Assembly: GCA_027943335.1 (NCBI GenBank) | Contig: BSBK01007726.1 | Location: 186,001-250,000, forward strand | Source of the DNA: Chamaecyparis obtusa | Lineage: Eukaryota; Streptophyta; Pinopsida; Cupressales; Cupressaceae | Direction: 5' to 3' | DNA: 64,000 bases | In this document: positions 1-10,323 of the stretch, in pieces | Layout: each line of letters opens with the position of its first letter | How positions within the stretch are numbered: position 1 is the first letter of the stretch | Program-made: the position numbers and the translations under genes | The notes under the pieces: generated by a model | What the model was told of the DNA's origin: nothing | Database searches by the model: none | The model's input: only the letters and a program-made list of their open reading frames with translations

Positions 1-82
1 AAATCCATTTTGGTAGAAGTGAATTTGAAAACCAAATTTATGGGGTTGTGGGAGAGGGGAAAAATGAAGAAGACATAAATCC

Positions 83-250
83 TTAACAAAATGACATCAT
101 GTCCCACAACAATTCAATGATATAAAATGGTGCCAGAATATGAATTGTAACTCAAAAACTTGTTGACCCATTGATCTAATCAGATGCATTATGAAACACA
201 ATTTAAAAAATCTCCACCTCCATATACATATCAAAATGAATCTACTACAA
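83..250. repeat. Direct repeat, copy 1
   Basis: About 165 bp that recurs at 599-768 with scattered substitutions. Both copies share the stretch running from the 'ccacaac.gttcaatgatat' region through 'aaacttgttgaccca' to 'catatcaaaatgaatct'. The copies are about 516 bp apart in the same orientation, so this is a local segmental duplication or two copies of one dispersed element. No coding potential is recognised. Confidence 0.8.
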
Positions 251-598
251 AAAATATGCGGTTATAATTTCACTGTAAAAAATGAATTTCATCTCATTCT
301 ACCCTGTGGGAGAGAGTCTCCATTAGCAACATGATTGTCCATGCCTTGTAAAATCCCTTTACCTGTCTATGATTCTACAAGATGGGTTATCTTAGAACAT
401 GAATATGCAATTCAATTTAATGGACCAGTGAGCAGAATAAAGTATAAAGCAGTGATTGATGAGCAAAATTGTATAGGCAGGAAAAGTTCTTTCAATATGA
501 CCAGTAGTTCAGTTTGGGTTGAACTGTTGGTCACTTAGATTGTAGATTGTTGAATAAGGAGGAGCAACACATCAATTTCAATGCCATGATGACTTGCT

Positions 599-768
599 TA
601 ACAAAATGGCATCCTATCCCACAACAGTTCAATGATATAAAATGGTGCTAGAGTATGAATTGTAACTCAAAAACTTGTTGACCCATTGATATGATCAGAT
701 GCATTATGAAACAAAATTTACAAAAACTTGCCTCCGTATACATATCAAAATGAATCTTCTAAAGAAAA
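599..768. repeat. Direct repeat, copy 2
   Basis: Second copy of the 83-250 repeat. It lies just downstream of the P450 exon remnant on the minus strand, where intron 1 of that gene would be. The 270-bp stretch between the two copies (about 330-540) has an open frame on the plus strand that matches nothing I know. Confidence 0.8.
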
Positions 769-793
769 TACACAACAATAGACATGAGCATAC

Positions 794-1043
794 CTGCAAT
801 TGTCACATAGCATACATGATATCTTGTAAGACTACACAATACAGATCTAGGGGATCTGAGCAAGTGGGTTTTAAAGATATCTCCTCCATGGGCCTTCATC
901 CTTCGATCCAAAAATTTATGAAATGCATTGGCCCTTTGGAAAGCTAGAAATAGTAGACTCTCGCCTAGTAGCGGCCAGCCAAAACTACCCAATGGTAAAT
1001 TAGGGTTTGAAGAAGGGTTTCTAAGAAGAAATAGCAGAAACAT
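794..1043 (-). pseudogene. Cytochrome P450 N-terminal exon fragment (CYP85-clan-like)
   Basis: The translated segment has a short hydrophobic start (MFLLFLL), then the proline-rich hinge of microsomal P450s as LPLGSFGWPLLGE, followed by a helix A-like stretch (FLAFQRANAFHKF) and FKTHL before SVLCS. This is the order found at the N-terminus of plant CYP85-clan enzymes (CYP716/CYP725-type), membrane-bound monooxygenases of triterpenoid, diterpenoid or steroid metabolism. The open frame ends at a good donor (GCAG|GTATG, 794/793). Most of the membrane anchor is missing: an in-frame stop lies seven codons upstream of the ATG. No later exon with the I-helix, ExxR or haem-binding cysteine is visible between here and base 1. 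I read it as a truncated fragment; a gene continuing beyond the left edge after a long intron is less likely. Family assignment rests on motif recall only. Confidence 0.65.
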
Positions 1044-1152
1044 TTTTCTTGTTAAACGAGATCATGTTGCATATCCTTAAATATAAGGTTTTCATGATAA
1101 AGGGAAGAGAGGGTGACACAAAATGAGGAGGAAGTGAAGTTTAAAATCATAC

Positions 1153-1249
1153 CTTTCTTGGCCTTTTGGATTTTGAATGTACAATCCAGTAGATCCCTTT
1201 CGCCGTAGAGATGCCTAGCTGCAGAGACCTCCTCGTCCAACGGTTGCAA
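1153..1249 (-). other. Possible orphan exon with splice donor
   Basis: An open frame (QPLDEEVSAARHLYGERDLL, then a lysine-rich end) stops at a canonical donor, AAGAAAG|GTATG. Base composition here is more coding-like than in its surroundings. It lies 110 bp upstream of the P450 fragment on the same strand but does not resemble a P450 anchor. No product is recognised, and it may be chance. Confidence 0.2.
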
Positions 1250-1860
1250 AAATCCCTCTCAACGCTATTATAGAAATGACCAACATTTTATTTTCTTTTT
1301 TTTTCTTATATCCCGTTAACGTCGCAATTGCGATGTTGTCAGGGTATAATTGAAAAAAAAAAGCCAAAAAGACATAACATTTGCCTGTCGTTGCAAATTG
1401 CCATCGCAATTTCACCCCAAATGTATTAGTGCAAGATGAACTAATTCTTATGTGTTTTAGGTAGGAGATAGACAAGAAGGTACAATATGATACTGGATGG
1501 TATAGGGGAAAGAAGGTATAGTTAAGAGGCTATGATGATAGTCCTAAAGGTGGGGAGCTTTGGGATCTAGCCTTTGTACAAATTGGGACCATAAAGTTTC
1601 CTATAATGCAATTAGAGCATAGAAAGGGGGAAGAGATGTTTGATCGGGGATAACATCCATGAAATGGATCAGAGCTAAAGGCCCTACAACCTTCTCATTT
1701 TCCTTCACAAGGACAATCAACAACTTCATATTTTTCTTTTAACAAGTTGTGTTTGAATATAGGGTCTTCTAGGAGAAAGGAGATTACTTTGGGGGATTAC
1801 TTCACCCCTAAATTTTAGAGATCATTTAATACTAGTAACTCTTGAGACAATAGTTTCATT
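1250..1860. other. Non-coding stretch
   Basis: No gene is seen. It holds a perfect 12-bp palindrome TCGCAATTGCGA (1322-1333) and a related 'ccatcgcaatttc' about 80 bp later, which could be relics of transposon ends. The rest is AT-rich and unrecognised. Confidence 0.5.
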
Positions 1861-2597
1861 GGTGGTGGGGAGTATGGTGCAAGGGCACCAAGGATCAACA
1901 AGAAAGATATGAAGACATTCAAGACATTAAAGACACCTAATAAGGATCAAAGGGAAAAGGAGGTCAAAGGGATTCTAAATGATGTAAATTACATTAATTA
2001 TCATGTATTGGCACCTATAATGTTTTAATGCCATGAAATGGCATTCAAATGTATGGACTTGAATTATCAATTTGTAAGGGTCATTTGGATGTAATATGGA
2101 CCATTAGTGTCCAAGGGTGTCTTAGGGTAGTTAGGATAATAGGAATGATGAAATTAAGTCTCCTAGGTGTTTGGAAACCTTTGGAGTTCTTAAATTCTAA
2201 TTAATAAGGTTTTTAATGCATTTTCATAGTTCAAGTTTTCAAATATTTAAAATCCAACGACTAGTTAGCCATTTAGGAGGAAAGTCAAGTTTTTAAAGTA
2301 AACACAATCAACTAATCCCTCTAACTGATCAGAAGTGGTTAGGGGAAGTTGAGATGAAGGTATTTATTTGTATTTGGAACCATTACATGGGAGAGATAGA
2401 CCTGGTGTGTACAATTGAATAGAGAATAACAAAGAAAGTTTCATTTGTCTGCAACATTGGTGTTGAATTTGTGTTTCCTTTATATGAGATCTTTGTAGAA
2501 GTATTAGAGATGCATTAAAAATTTGTTTTTCTTCATTTTCAATCTCTACTACATAAACTATATCATGTTTGGAGGCTTACATGCCTAGCACTGATTC

Positions 2598-2600
<3 letters not shown>
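1860..2600 (+). repeat. LTR fragment, plus orientation
   Basis: The segment ends in 'ctgattcaccctctct', the reverse complement of the 'gagagggggtgaatcag' that opens the Copia-type LTRs elsewhere in this window (34741, 42886, 45196, 51433, 63103). It therefore looks like the 3' part of a plus-oriented LTR. No left terminus, primer site or gag was found with it, so it is a fragment or solo LTR, cut off on the right by the CT tract and transposon boundary. Confidence 0.45.

Positions 2601-2654
<54 letters not shown>
2601..2654. repeat. (CT)27 microsatellite
   Basis: An uninterrupted run of 27 CT dinucleotides. It starts inside the 'ccctctct' LTR terminus and ends directly against the first subterminal repeat of the DNA transposon. 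It probably grew from the short CT run normally present at that LTR end. Confidence 0.97.
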
Positions 2655-2655
<1 letters not shown>

Positions 2656-2765
2656 GTTTTGCATAGGGTGCACATCCTATAGCGCACTCATGCTATGTAA
2701 GAATATGGATTACATTTTTGTGGTTTTGCATAAGGTGCACGCATTATAGCACACTCGCGCTATGT
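2656..2765. repeat. Left subterminal repeats of the DNA transposon
   Basis: Two copies (2656-2698 and 2723-2765) of a unit reading ttttgcat-a-ggtgcac, then a near-palindromic 'cctatag' core, gcac and gctatg. The same unit recurs at 22042-22195. Repeated palindromic subterminal units are usual binding sites for transposases; that role is inferred here. Confidence 0.7.
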
Positions 2766-3499
2766 GAGACTAAAAAAATGGTCTTATATATGTTAAAGAC
2801 CTCGTGAAAGAGGCCCACTTTTTCTGTATACTATTTGGTTTCTACATTTTATCTGAAAAATATTCACTTTTCATGGTCTTGAAGGTGACAAAGAAGCATA
2901 TTCAATCAATTTTCACCATCTTTTTGTTCAAAAATCAACATTGAATTGTGAAAGTCAATAATTCTTCACCAAAATTTATCGATTGAGGTAAGTTTTTTAA
3001 TATTTTACATGTGAAATGTGAATAAAGAGTCTTTTGGTTTATAATTGGTATGATATATACTTGTTGAATACATAATTTGATGTAATTGTAATAAATTTAT
3101 AGTATTTAATTTATCATATTGTAAGAGATTTATATTATAATTTAACTTATTGTAATAGATTTATATTATATTTTTAAAAATTATAGTCAATTCGTATGTA
3201 GAAATCATCATCATGCCAAGGAAACGAGAAAAGATTTTAGGTTTGGAAGAGCATGAAAGAGACAAAGAGAAGAAAAGAGAAAGAATGAGACTACTTTGTG
3301 AACAAAAAAAATTGGATACCATAGAAGAAGATTTTTCTTTGGATGAGGAACATGAAACATCAATACAAAGTAAGAGAGAATTGGAATTGGAAACAAAAAT
3401 ACAATGAATGAAAAATTTGTGTGCAACAAGACAATTGAATTATGAAGACGTGGGCATGTCATCTATGATTTCCCAAGTTGAAGAGACATCATCATCCAA

Positions 3500-3758
3500 T
3501 GTTGGAGGCACACCATTGTATCATGTTGAAGGCACACTATTATCTACTTCTAAAGGTATGGGCACACCCTTGTATCATGTTGAAGGCACACCATTGTCTA
3601 CATCCCAAGGTGTATGCACCCCCTTGTATCATGTTGAAGGAACACCATTGTCTACATGCCAAAGTGGATGTACACAATTGTATCATGTTGAAGGCACACC
3701 ATTATCTACATCCCAAGGTGTAGACACAACATCGTGTCATGTTAAAGGCACTCAAGAT
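3500..3758 (+). repeat. 54-bp in-frame tandem repeat in the transposase
   Basis: Five units spaced exactly 54 bp apart (the 'tcatgtt' landmark falls at 3521, 3575, 3629, 3683 and 3737). They encode an 18-residue repeat built on GTPLYHVEGTPLSTSQGV. Because 54 is a multiple of three, copy-number change keeps the frame. The segment is low-complexity and likely a flexible linker between the charged N-terminus and the rest of the protein. Confidence 0.9.
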
Positions 3759-3832
3759 GGTATGTAATTTACACATAATGTTTTTGATGCTCCTAGAATT
3801 ATTTATAGAAAGCCAAAATATTTGATTGATAT

Positions 3833-5396
3833 TGTAAGATGAAAAATATGGATGGGGTCTAGAACAATAGGGATTTACCCATAAAAGAGACCCCAAACTG
3901 ATATTTTACACTTACATGAAATTATAATGATATGGAAAGTAAATCTAGAAGATAGATATTGAAATGAATAAATAAAATGTACTTACCTATGAAAAAGAAT
4001 TGGTTGAAAACCCAGTTAGACAGTCTCAAAAACTGTTGACTTTTGTGATTTTTTAAACCGAAATTGCAAGATCTACAAAACCCAGAAATATTTTTCTTTC
4101 TAAGAAAGGTTGACCTTAAACTAAGTAGACAATCTTGACCCTGACCCCAAAATGTTGACCTTGACTTGCATTGCTCTGACGAAAATTCTGTTCGTGGATC
4201 CTGAAAGTTTGCTGAAAAGGCTATCTAGATCTGCACTGATATTCGATGTTCTGCACCTGTACCTACAAGAAAAATGATTTTTTTTGTTGGGGGGGAGGGA
4301 TCTGCCTTAGTAAAACCCCAATTTAGGAATTAACCTTGAAATTGAATTGAAATTGAAGTAGTAAACAAAGTAAATGGAACAATTCACCTTGCTTATGTTG
4401 AAATCATTATGGAGGATTCGAATCCTAGAATCCACAAGTATGGATGCTCCAAATGAATGTAGAATTGAAAGTAGGATGTCTCAAATCAATTGTCTTTAGA
4501 TCTTTAATACCAATCTTGAATGGATATTGGAATGGACAAATCTTCAACAAGACGGCGCCATAGAGCTTGAATCCTTCAATGGCTACTAATGGATCTCCTT
4601 GATGAATTAGATCTTGAATGCTTGAATGCTTGAAGATGAATTCTCGAAATGCTTTCCTTCTTTCTTGCCTCTTTCTTGAGAGATATTGTGATGTGATTAT
4701 GAAGAGATGATTGATGAAACTTGATGGATGAAATGAGAGGAGGAGGCTCCCTTTTATAGTGATCTAGGGCACAAACTTCTAGACATGCCACATAGAAAAC
4801 AATAATTCAGCGTCCATGGCACAAAAATCTAGAGAGGTGCACATGGAGAGGAAATTAAATTACATTCTTGACACAAAACTCTAGAAGGGGTCCACCCTTA
4901 AGATAGAAATAAAAATAATTATTTAAGAGTGTTGTCATAAAATTTGAGGTAAGGCCAACCCCAAAGTTAATTTGATCATTAGGCACAAAACTTGAGAAAG
5001 GATAATCTCAAATAATAAATTAGGAATTCTACACAAAGCTCATGAAAGGTCCACCTTAAATATTAATTTGATAATTCAACACTTAACTCAAGAAATAGTG
5101 GCCCCGAAGAGGGAAAAGATAAAATTTTGATGAAACCCCAAAATTGGGACCTAACCCCAAGGACCTTGGACCCTAGGGTCAAGGTCGAGTTTGACCTTGA
5201 CCCAAAGGGTCAGGACCTTGGGAAATGTGCCCAAGTCTCAAAAATAGAGAGAAAGGGTAGAAAAGATGAGAAGAATAGGCACATAAGCAATTGAAACCTC
5301 ACAGAAGCATGAAAGTGTCTAAATGAGGATCAAAATAGCCTACTAAGGAGGGCTAAAAGGTCTCAAGATGGAGTGCGTCCATTTTAAGAAAATACA
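3833..5396 (-). repeat. Left LTR (3' LTR) of the 3833-10323 element
   Basis: It starts tgtaagatgaaaaatatgg and ends with ataca. It pairs with 8803-10323, with many substitutions and small indels visible by eye, so the insertion is not recent. It includes a G-run near 4289, 'ttgaccttgacc' stretches, and a TATA box on the minus strand near 4750. Confidence 0.92.
4748..4757 (-). promoter_or_regulatory. TATA box in left LTR
   Basis: The minus strand reads CTATAAAAGG right after 'gccctagatca'. The same block is found in the right LTR (about 9677-9686) and in the related LTR at 62133-62142, so it is the conserved core promoter of this LTR family. Confidence 0.7.
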
Positions 5397-5411
5397 TTTA
5401 GCCCCCACATT
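5397..5411 (-). other. Polypurine-tract candidate
   Basis: Directly next to the 3' LTR the minus strand reads tgtgggggctaaa. The position and G-run fit a plus-strand priming site, although the purine run is short. Confidence 0.4.
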
Positions 5412-6467
5412 AGCAAGAGTATGGACTCAATGAAAACTCTTGGTAATGGAGATCACAAAGAAAAATAAAATCTTATTGAAATCAAAGGGACAAAGGAAAC
5501 CTCAAGACCCCAGGGACTCAAGTCTTTGTCAACTCCAAGATTACAATAAGAGAGACATCACTAGAAAAAATAGAGAAAAGGGGAGAGAGGAGTGGCTAGC
5601 TTGCCCAGTAAGATGTGTGTATCTCATTGTGAGCCACAAAAGGATATGATGACCCACCAAGCAAGAACTTGATAGTCACCCCATAAAGTTGTGTGCCATC
5701 TGGTGGCTTTGTGCATGTATGTAGTGCATCTTCTAATGGATTTTATGAAGTACCCATGTATCCATATCCTCATCTCACCATAGAATACATCTTTAAAATG
5801 CTTATCTCTTTAGGATTTAGCAACTTATGTGCATTACCTTCCAAGGGTTTAGCATACTGCAAAACAAAAGGTTAGAACAAAAATACATAATATAGAACAA
5901 GGGAGGTTGTATATATGCCCCCCTCCTTAAGATAGAAAAATAAATACTATTTTGACATGTTAAGGAAATAAAAGAAACAAGATAAAGCCTTCTTCAACAT
6001 CAAGATAGTATCCATAGACAACACCTAGTCCAAGCTAAGAAGGTCACAACTCCTATGAGGCCATGGAAGGGATGAATGCAAAGAGATATCATGCAAGAAG
6101 GAAAAAAGTAACCCTCGTGAGGGATTGCACACTATTTAGCTTCCAAGGTGAGAGATTTATGAACCATGGAAACCCAATGTTAAACAACAAAAATAGGTTA
6201 TGATCAAGGACAAAGATCCTCAATGCAAACCAAAATTTTCATGTATGATTGGATATCAAATAATAGATAGATATTGCTTAACCAAGGGAAAAGTGGATCC
6301 CAAAAAGAAAAAAAGGAAGAAGATGACATCCTTTCCCCCCAAGCATAGGAACAAAGATGGAAGAGGACCTATTATATTTCTCACAACACTATACAAGAAA
6401 ATGAGCCCCTAAGGATTAGGCTAACATTGTTTACATAATGTGGAGCTCCATAATAGGAACACAAATT
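5412..6467. other. Non-coding interior of the LTR element
   Basis: About 1 kb between the ORF end and the 3' LTR. It is A-rich with no credible frame on either strand. In an autonomous element this region would carry pol; nothing resembling RT or integrase is seen. Confidence 0.5.
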
Positions 6468-8462
6468 TTATTTAGAGAAAATAGGATTGAAATACAACTC
6501 ATTTCCACATGATATATAAATAACCTTACTATCAATGAGCTGCCTAATATTATAATGTAAAGCTTGACATTCATTAGTAGAGTAATCATGAAATCTATGA
6601 TACAAACAAAAAGGAAGAGTCTTCAAGTGTAGACTACATTTCTTTTTGTGTTTAGGTCTAGTAATCATCTTAGCACAAAGGAGTTTAGGCAAAAGAACTT
6701 CTTGGTCAAATTCCTTGATAGGTTCATCATGTTCTGAAGTGTTATTTGAGATGTTTTTAACATTGATTTGTTGTTGAGGATTAAATCATAATCCATAAGA
6801 ATGCTCATGCCCCCCATTCTATAAGGGCTTTTGAATTCCCTATTTATGCTTACCACATCCTTGACCATTAAATCTTTGTTTAAGTAGTAAATGATAACCA
6901 AGACCATAATGAGAAGCCATATCAGAAGGAATCAATGGAACTTTAGTAGTTATTATGTCATCATTAGTAGGTTTGACATATTCATAGTGGGTAGAAGCAG
7001 CGATAAAGTTATTACAAAGGGCATTAGAAGTAGAAGCAAAAACATGTTGTTCAAACTCTCTTTGTTGCTTCATAAAATCAAGATCAGAAACCTTATACTC
7101 TCCCATAAAGGTAGGATTAAAATTGAAGGTTTCCCAATCATCACTAGGAAGAGAATTAGAGGAATAAGGATTAGGAATAGGAGTACTATAGGTTTGAATA
7201 TTCAAACAAGGATTAGGTGCATCGTCTGCATGAAGTGTATACATCATGTTTTTATGTATAAACTTGACTTTACGGTGAAGGGTGGAAGGGATAACATGCA
7301 TCTCATGGAACCAAGGTCTACCCAAAAGAATGTTATAATTGAGAGGTCTAGGCATAACATGAATAGGTGTATTCAAGATGATTGGACCTACTTTGATAGG
7401 TAAGGTAATGATGCCTAAAGTGTTATTAGAAATGTTATCAAAGCCACATATAGGAATATTGTCAGGTTGGATAGTTGAAAGATCGACTTTCATTTCTTTG
7501 AGCATGTCCATGCTACAAACATTAAGCCCAGATCCATTATCAAACAAGGTCCTATGAATGATACTCTTATTGATAGTAACAACATCCATAAGAGCATCAT
7601 ATTGATTCTGAACTTCTTTAGAAGGTAAATATTTTTGAGTAAATACAATGTCAGGAACACTCAAGGTAGTATGCATGTATTGCAAGAAGTTATTGATGTT
7701 CTCTTGATTAGGAGGTGGAATGGGAAGAGTTGCTAGAGCTTTATGAAAGGCTTCATAGTAGGTAGGTGAAGTTTGAAGAATCTCCCACAAAGAAATCTTG
7801 GCAGGGGTATTTTGCAATTGGTTTATCAAATCATACTCCTTGCTAGGAAGATGGGGTGGAGGGGGAAGAATGGGTTGAGAAGGTGTCAAAGAAGTAGAAA
7901 CCACTGGATTAGGTTGAAGGTTATTCCTTGTACGATATGTGTGAGCTATAGAATCTTGGTCACTAAAATACTCTAAAGACTCCATAGGTTTATCTTTGAT
8001 AGTAATGCGAGGAAAACCTTTGATAGTCAACAAGGGTTCTGGATAAACCATGTTAGTTGTCTCAACACTACAAATAGACTCATAAGAAGGAAGAAAAGAG
8101 GACATCCTAGGAGGAGATGAAGTAGGATATTGATTCTCCATAAGATCATCACTAAGAGGGAGAGAATTAAGGGAATTCATATCATTCTCTGCTAATGCCT
8201 CATCAGTAGAAGGAATCCCAAATGGAGGTAAAGCATCTATAATGTCATTTTCTTTCGCTAAAATATCTGCATAAGGGGAGTGTGTTTTAGATAAAGAGTC
8301 ACCATCATATATGAATATGTCATTCATTAGCAAATCATCCTCTTGTATCAAAGATTCTTCATGAGGGGATAAATCAATGTCTTTATCCAAGGGTTCATCC
8401 CAAAAAGTAGAATCATCCACAATGGTTTCATGAGGAAGAGAGTAATCAACATCCAAATCCAA
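6468..8462 (-). pseudogene. Gag/protease-like polyprotein of the non-autonomous LTR element
   Basis: The first 540 codons (8462-6840) are open, and the same frame continues to 6468 through a few stops, about 660 codons in all. The N-terminal 200 residues are acidic and unstructured. A helical block (SLWEILQTSPTYYEAFHKAL) follows, then a retropepsin-like domain: TLFDNGSGLNVCS carries the active-site Asp as D-N-G-S, and NYNILLGRPWFHEMHVIPS is the usual flap/C-terminal signature (ILGRPWL in Ty3-type proteases). After it comes CLYHRFHDYSTNECQALHY, a His/Cys motif like the gag C-terminus of many Ty3-type elements. That motif normally precedes the protease, so the order here is unusual. No capsid fold is recognised. 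The ORF begins about 340 bp inside the 5' LTR, a normal leader length. Function is inferred from motifs only. Confidence 0.75.
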
Positions 8463-8782
8463 AGGTTAATCCCAAATAGGAGGATTATCATCCCTATCAA
8501 TAAGGCCCTTGAAAAACACTTGAAACAACTTGTGCAATATGATAATGAATAAAAATATGCATAGAAAATAGATCTAGATATATCCAAATGCATTCAAATG
8601 AAATTTATAAGCATGAAACACAATAGGGCATCTAATTCCACAAAGCATGAAAAATATAAATAATTTTGGATTTTTTGAAGAAATTTTGTAATTTTTTTGT
8701 ATTTTTGAAATATAAATGCAAGAGCACAAAATAAATATACTTTTATAAGTATGCAAATACAACACTAAAAAGAAAGAGTTGA

Positions 8783-8799
8783 GCTTGTTGGGTTCACCA
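8783..8799 (-). other. Primer binding site candidate
   Basis: Three bases inside the 5' LTR the minus strand reads TGGTGAACCCAACAAGC. It begins with TGG as expected for pairing to a tRNA CCA end, but it is not the initiator-Met type used by the two Copia elements in this window. I cannot name the tRNA. Confidence 0.55.
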
Positions 8800-8802
8800 A
8801 AA

Positions 8803-10323
8803 TGTAAGATATAAAATATGGATGGGGTTTAGAACAATAGGGATTTTCACATAAAAGAGACCCCAAACCGATATTTTACACTTACATGAAATTATAATGA
8901 TTTGGAAAGTAAATCTAGAAGATTAATATTGAAATGAAGAAATAAAAGGTACTTACCTCTAAAAATGAATTGGCTGAAAACCCTGTCAGACAGTCTCAAA
9001 AACTGTTGATTTTTTCTTTTTTAAAATTGAAACTATGAGATCTACAAAACCCAGAAATATTTTGCTTTTCTGAGAAAGGTAGATCCTGACCTAGGTAGAC
9101 AATGTCAACCTTGACCTGCACTACTCTGACGGAAATTTTGTTCATGGATCTTGAAAGTTTGCCAAAAAGGGTATCCAGATCTGCATTGGTATTCACTGTT
9201 CTGCACCTATACCTACAAAAAAAATGGTTTAGTTTGTTGGGGGGGGGGAGGGGTTTTCCTTAGTCAAACCCCAATTTAGGAATGAACCTTGAAATTGAAT
9301 TGAAATTGAAGTAGTAAACAAAGTAAATGGAACAATTCACCTTGCTTATGTTGAAATCATTGTGGAGGATTCGAATCCTAGAATCCACAAGTATGCATGC
9401 TCCAAATGAATGTAGGATGTCTCAAATCAATTTTCTTTAGATATTCAATACCAATCTTGAATCAATCTTGGAATGGACAAATCTATAACAAGAGGGCTCT
9501 ATAGAGCTTGAATCCTTCAATGGCTACTAATGGATCTCCTTGATGAATTGAATCTTGAATGATTGAATGCTTGAAATTCTTTCCTTCTTTCTTGCCTCTT
9601 GCTTGAGAGATATTGTGATGTGATTATGAAGAGATGCTTGATGAAACTTGATGGATGAAATGAGAGGAGGAAGCTCCCTTTTATAGTGATCTAGGGCACA
9701 AACCTCTAGAGAGGCCACATAGAAAACAATAATTAAGGGTCCATGGCACAAAACTCTAGAGAGGTGCACATGGAGAGGAAATTAAATTAAAGTCTTGACA
9801 CAAAAATCTAGAAGGGGTCCACCCTTAAGATAGAAATAAAAATAATTATTTAAGAGCCTTGTCACAAAATTCAAGGTAAGGCCAACCCCAAAGTTAATTT
9901 GAGCATTAGGTGAAAAACTTGAGAAAGGCTAATCTCAAATAATAAATTAGGAATTCTACACAAATCTCAAGAAAGGTCCACCTCAAATATTAATTTGAGA
10001 ATTCAACACTTAAATCAAGAAATAGTGGCCCCGAAGAGGGAAAATACAAAATTTTGATGAAACCTTGAAACTAGGACCTAACCCCAAGGACCTAGGACCC
10101 TAGGGTCAAGGTCGAGGTTGACCTTGACCTAGAGGGTTAGGACCTCAGGAAATGTGCCCAAGTCTCAGAAATAGAGAGAAAAGATAGAAAAGAGGAGCAG
10201 AACAGGCACATAAGCACATGAAATCCCATAGAAGCATAAAATTGTTTGAATGATGATCAAAACAACCTACTAAGGAGGGCTAAAAGGTCTCAACATGGAG
10301 TGCATCCATTTTAAGATGATACA
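8803..10323 (-). repeat. Right LTR (5' LTR) of the 3833-10323 element
   Basis: It starts tgtaagatataaaatatgg and ends in gataca, followed by the GATAT duplication. It is collinear with the left LTR, with short indels (for example near 9390-9420 and 9570). The TATA box lies at about 9677-9686 on the minus strand. Confidence 0.92.

Larger units (their letters stand above)
3833..10323 (-). mobile_element. Non-autonomous LTR retrotransposon inserted in the transposase gene
   Basis: Complete element of 6,491 bp with TG...CA termini, flanked by the 5-bp target-site duplication GATAT (3828-3832 and 10324-10328). LTRs are 3833-5396 and 8803-10323. Reading is on the minus strand, so the 5' LTR is the right one. 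The interior (5397-8802) has one long ORF with a retropepsin-like domain but no reverse transcriptase, RNase H or integrase, so it must have moved using another element's enzymes. Insertion is within a codon run of the host transposase and left that frame otherwise undamaged. The protease resembles the Ty3/gypsy type more than Copia. Confidence 0.92.

Noticed and set aside
335..538. 67-codon open frame on the plus strand
   Set aside because: No known motif, no splice context, and it lies between two copies of a direct repeat; most likely chance.
3211..3462. Open frame on the minus strand opposite the transposase start
   Set aside because: It mirrors the charged N-terminus of the plus-strand gene, which has the ATG, repeats and frame continuity; a shadow.
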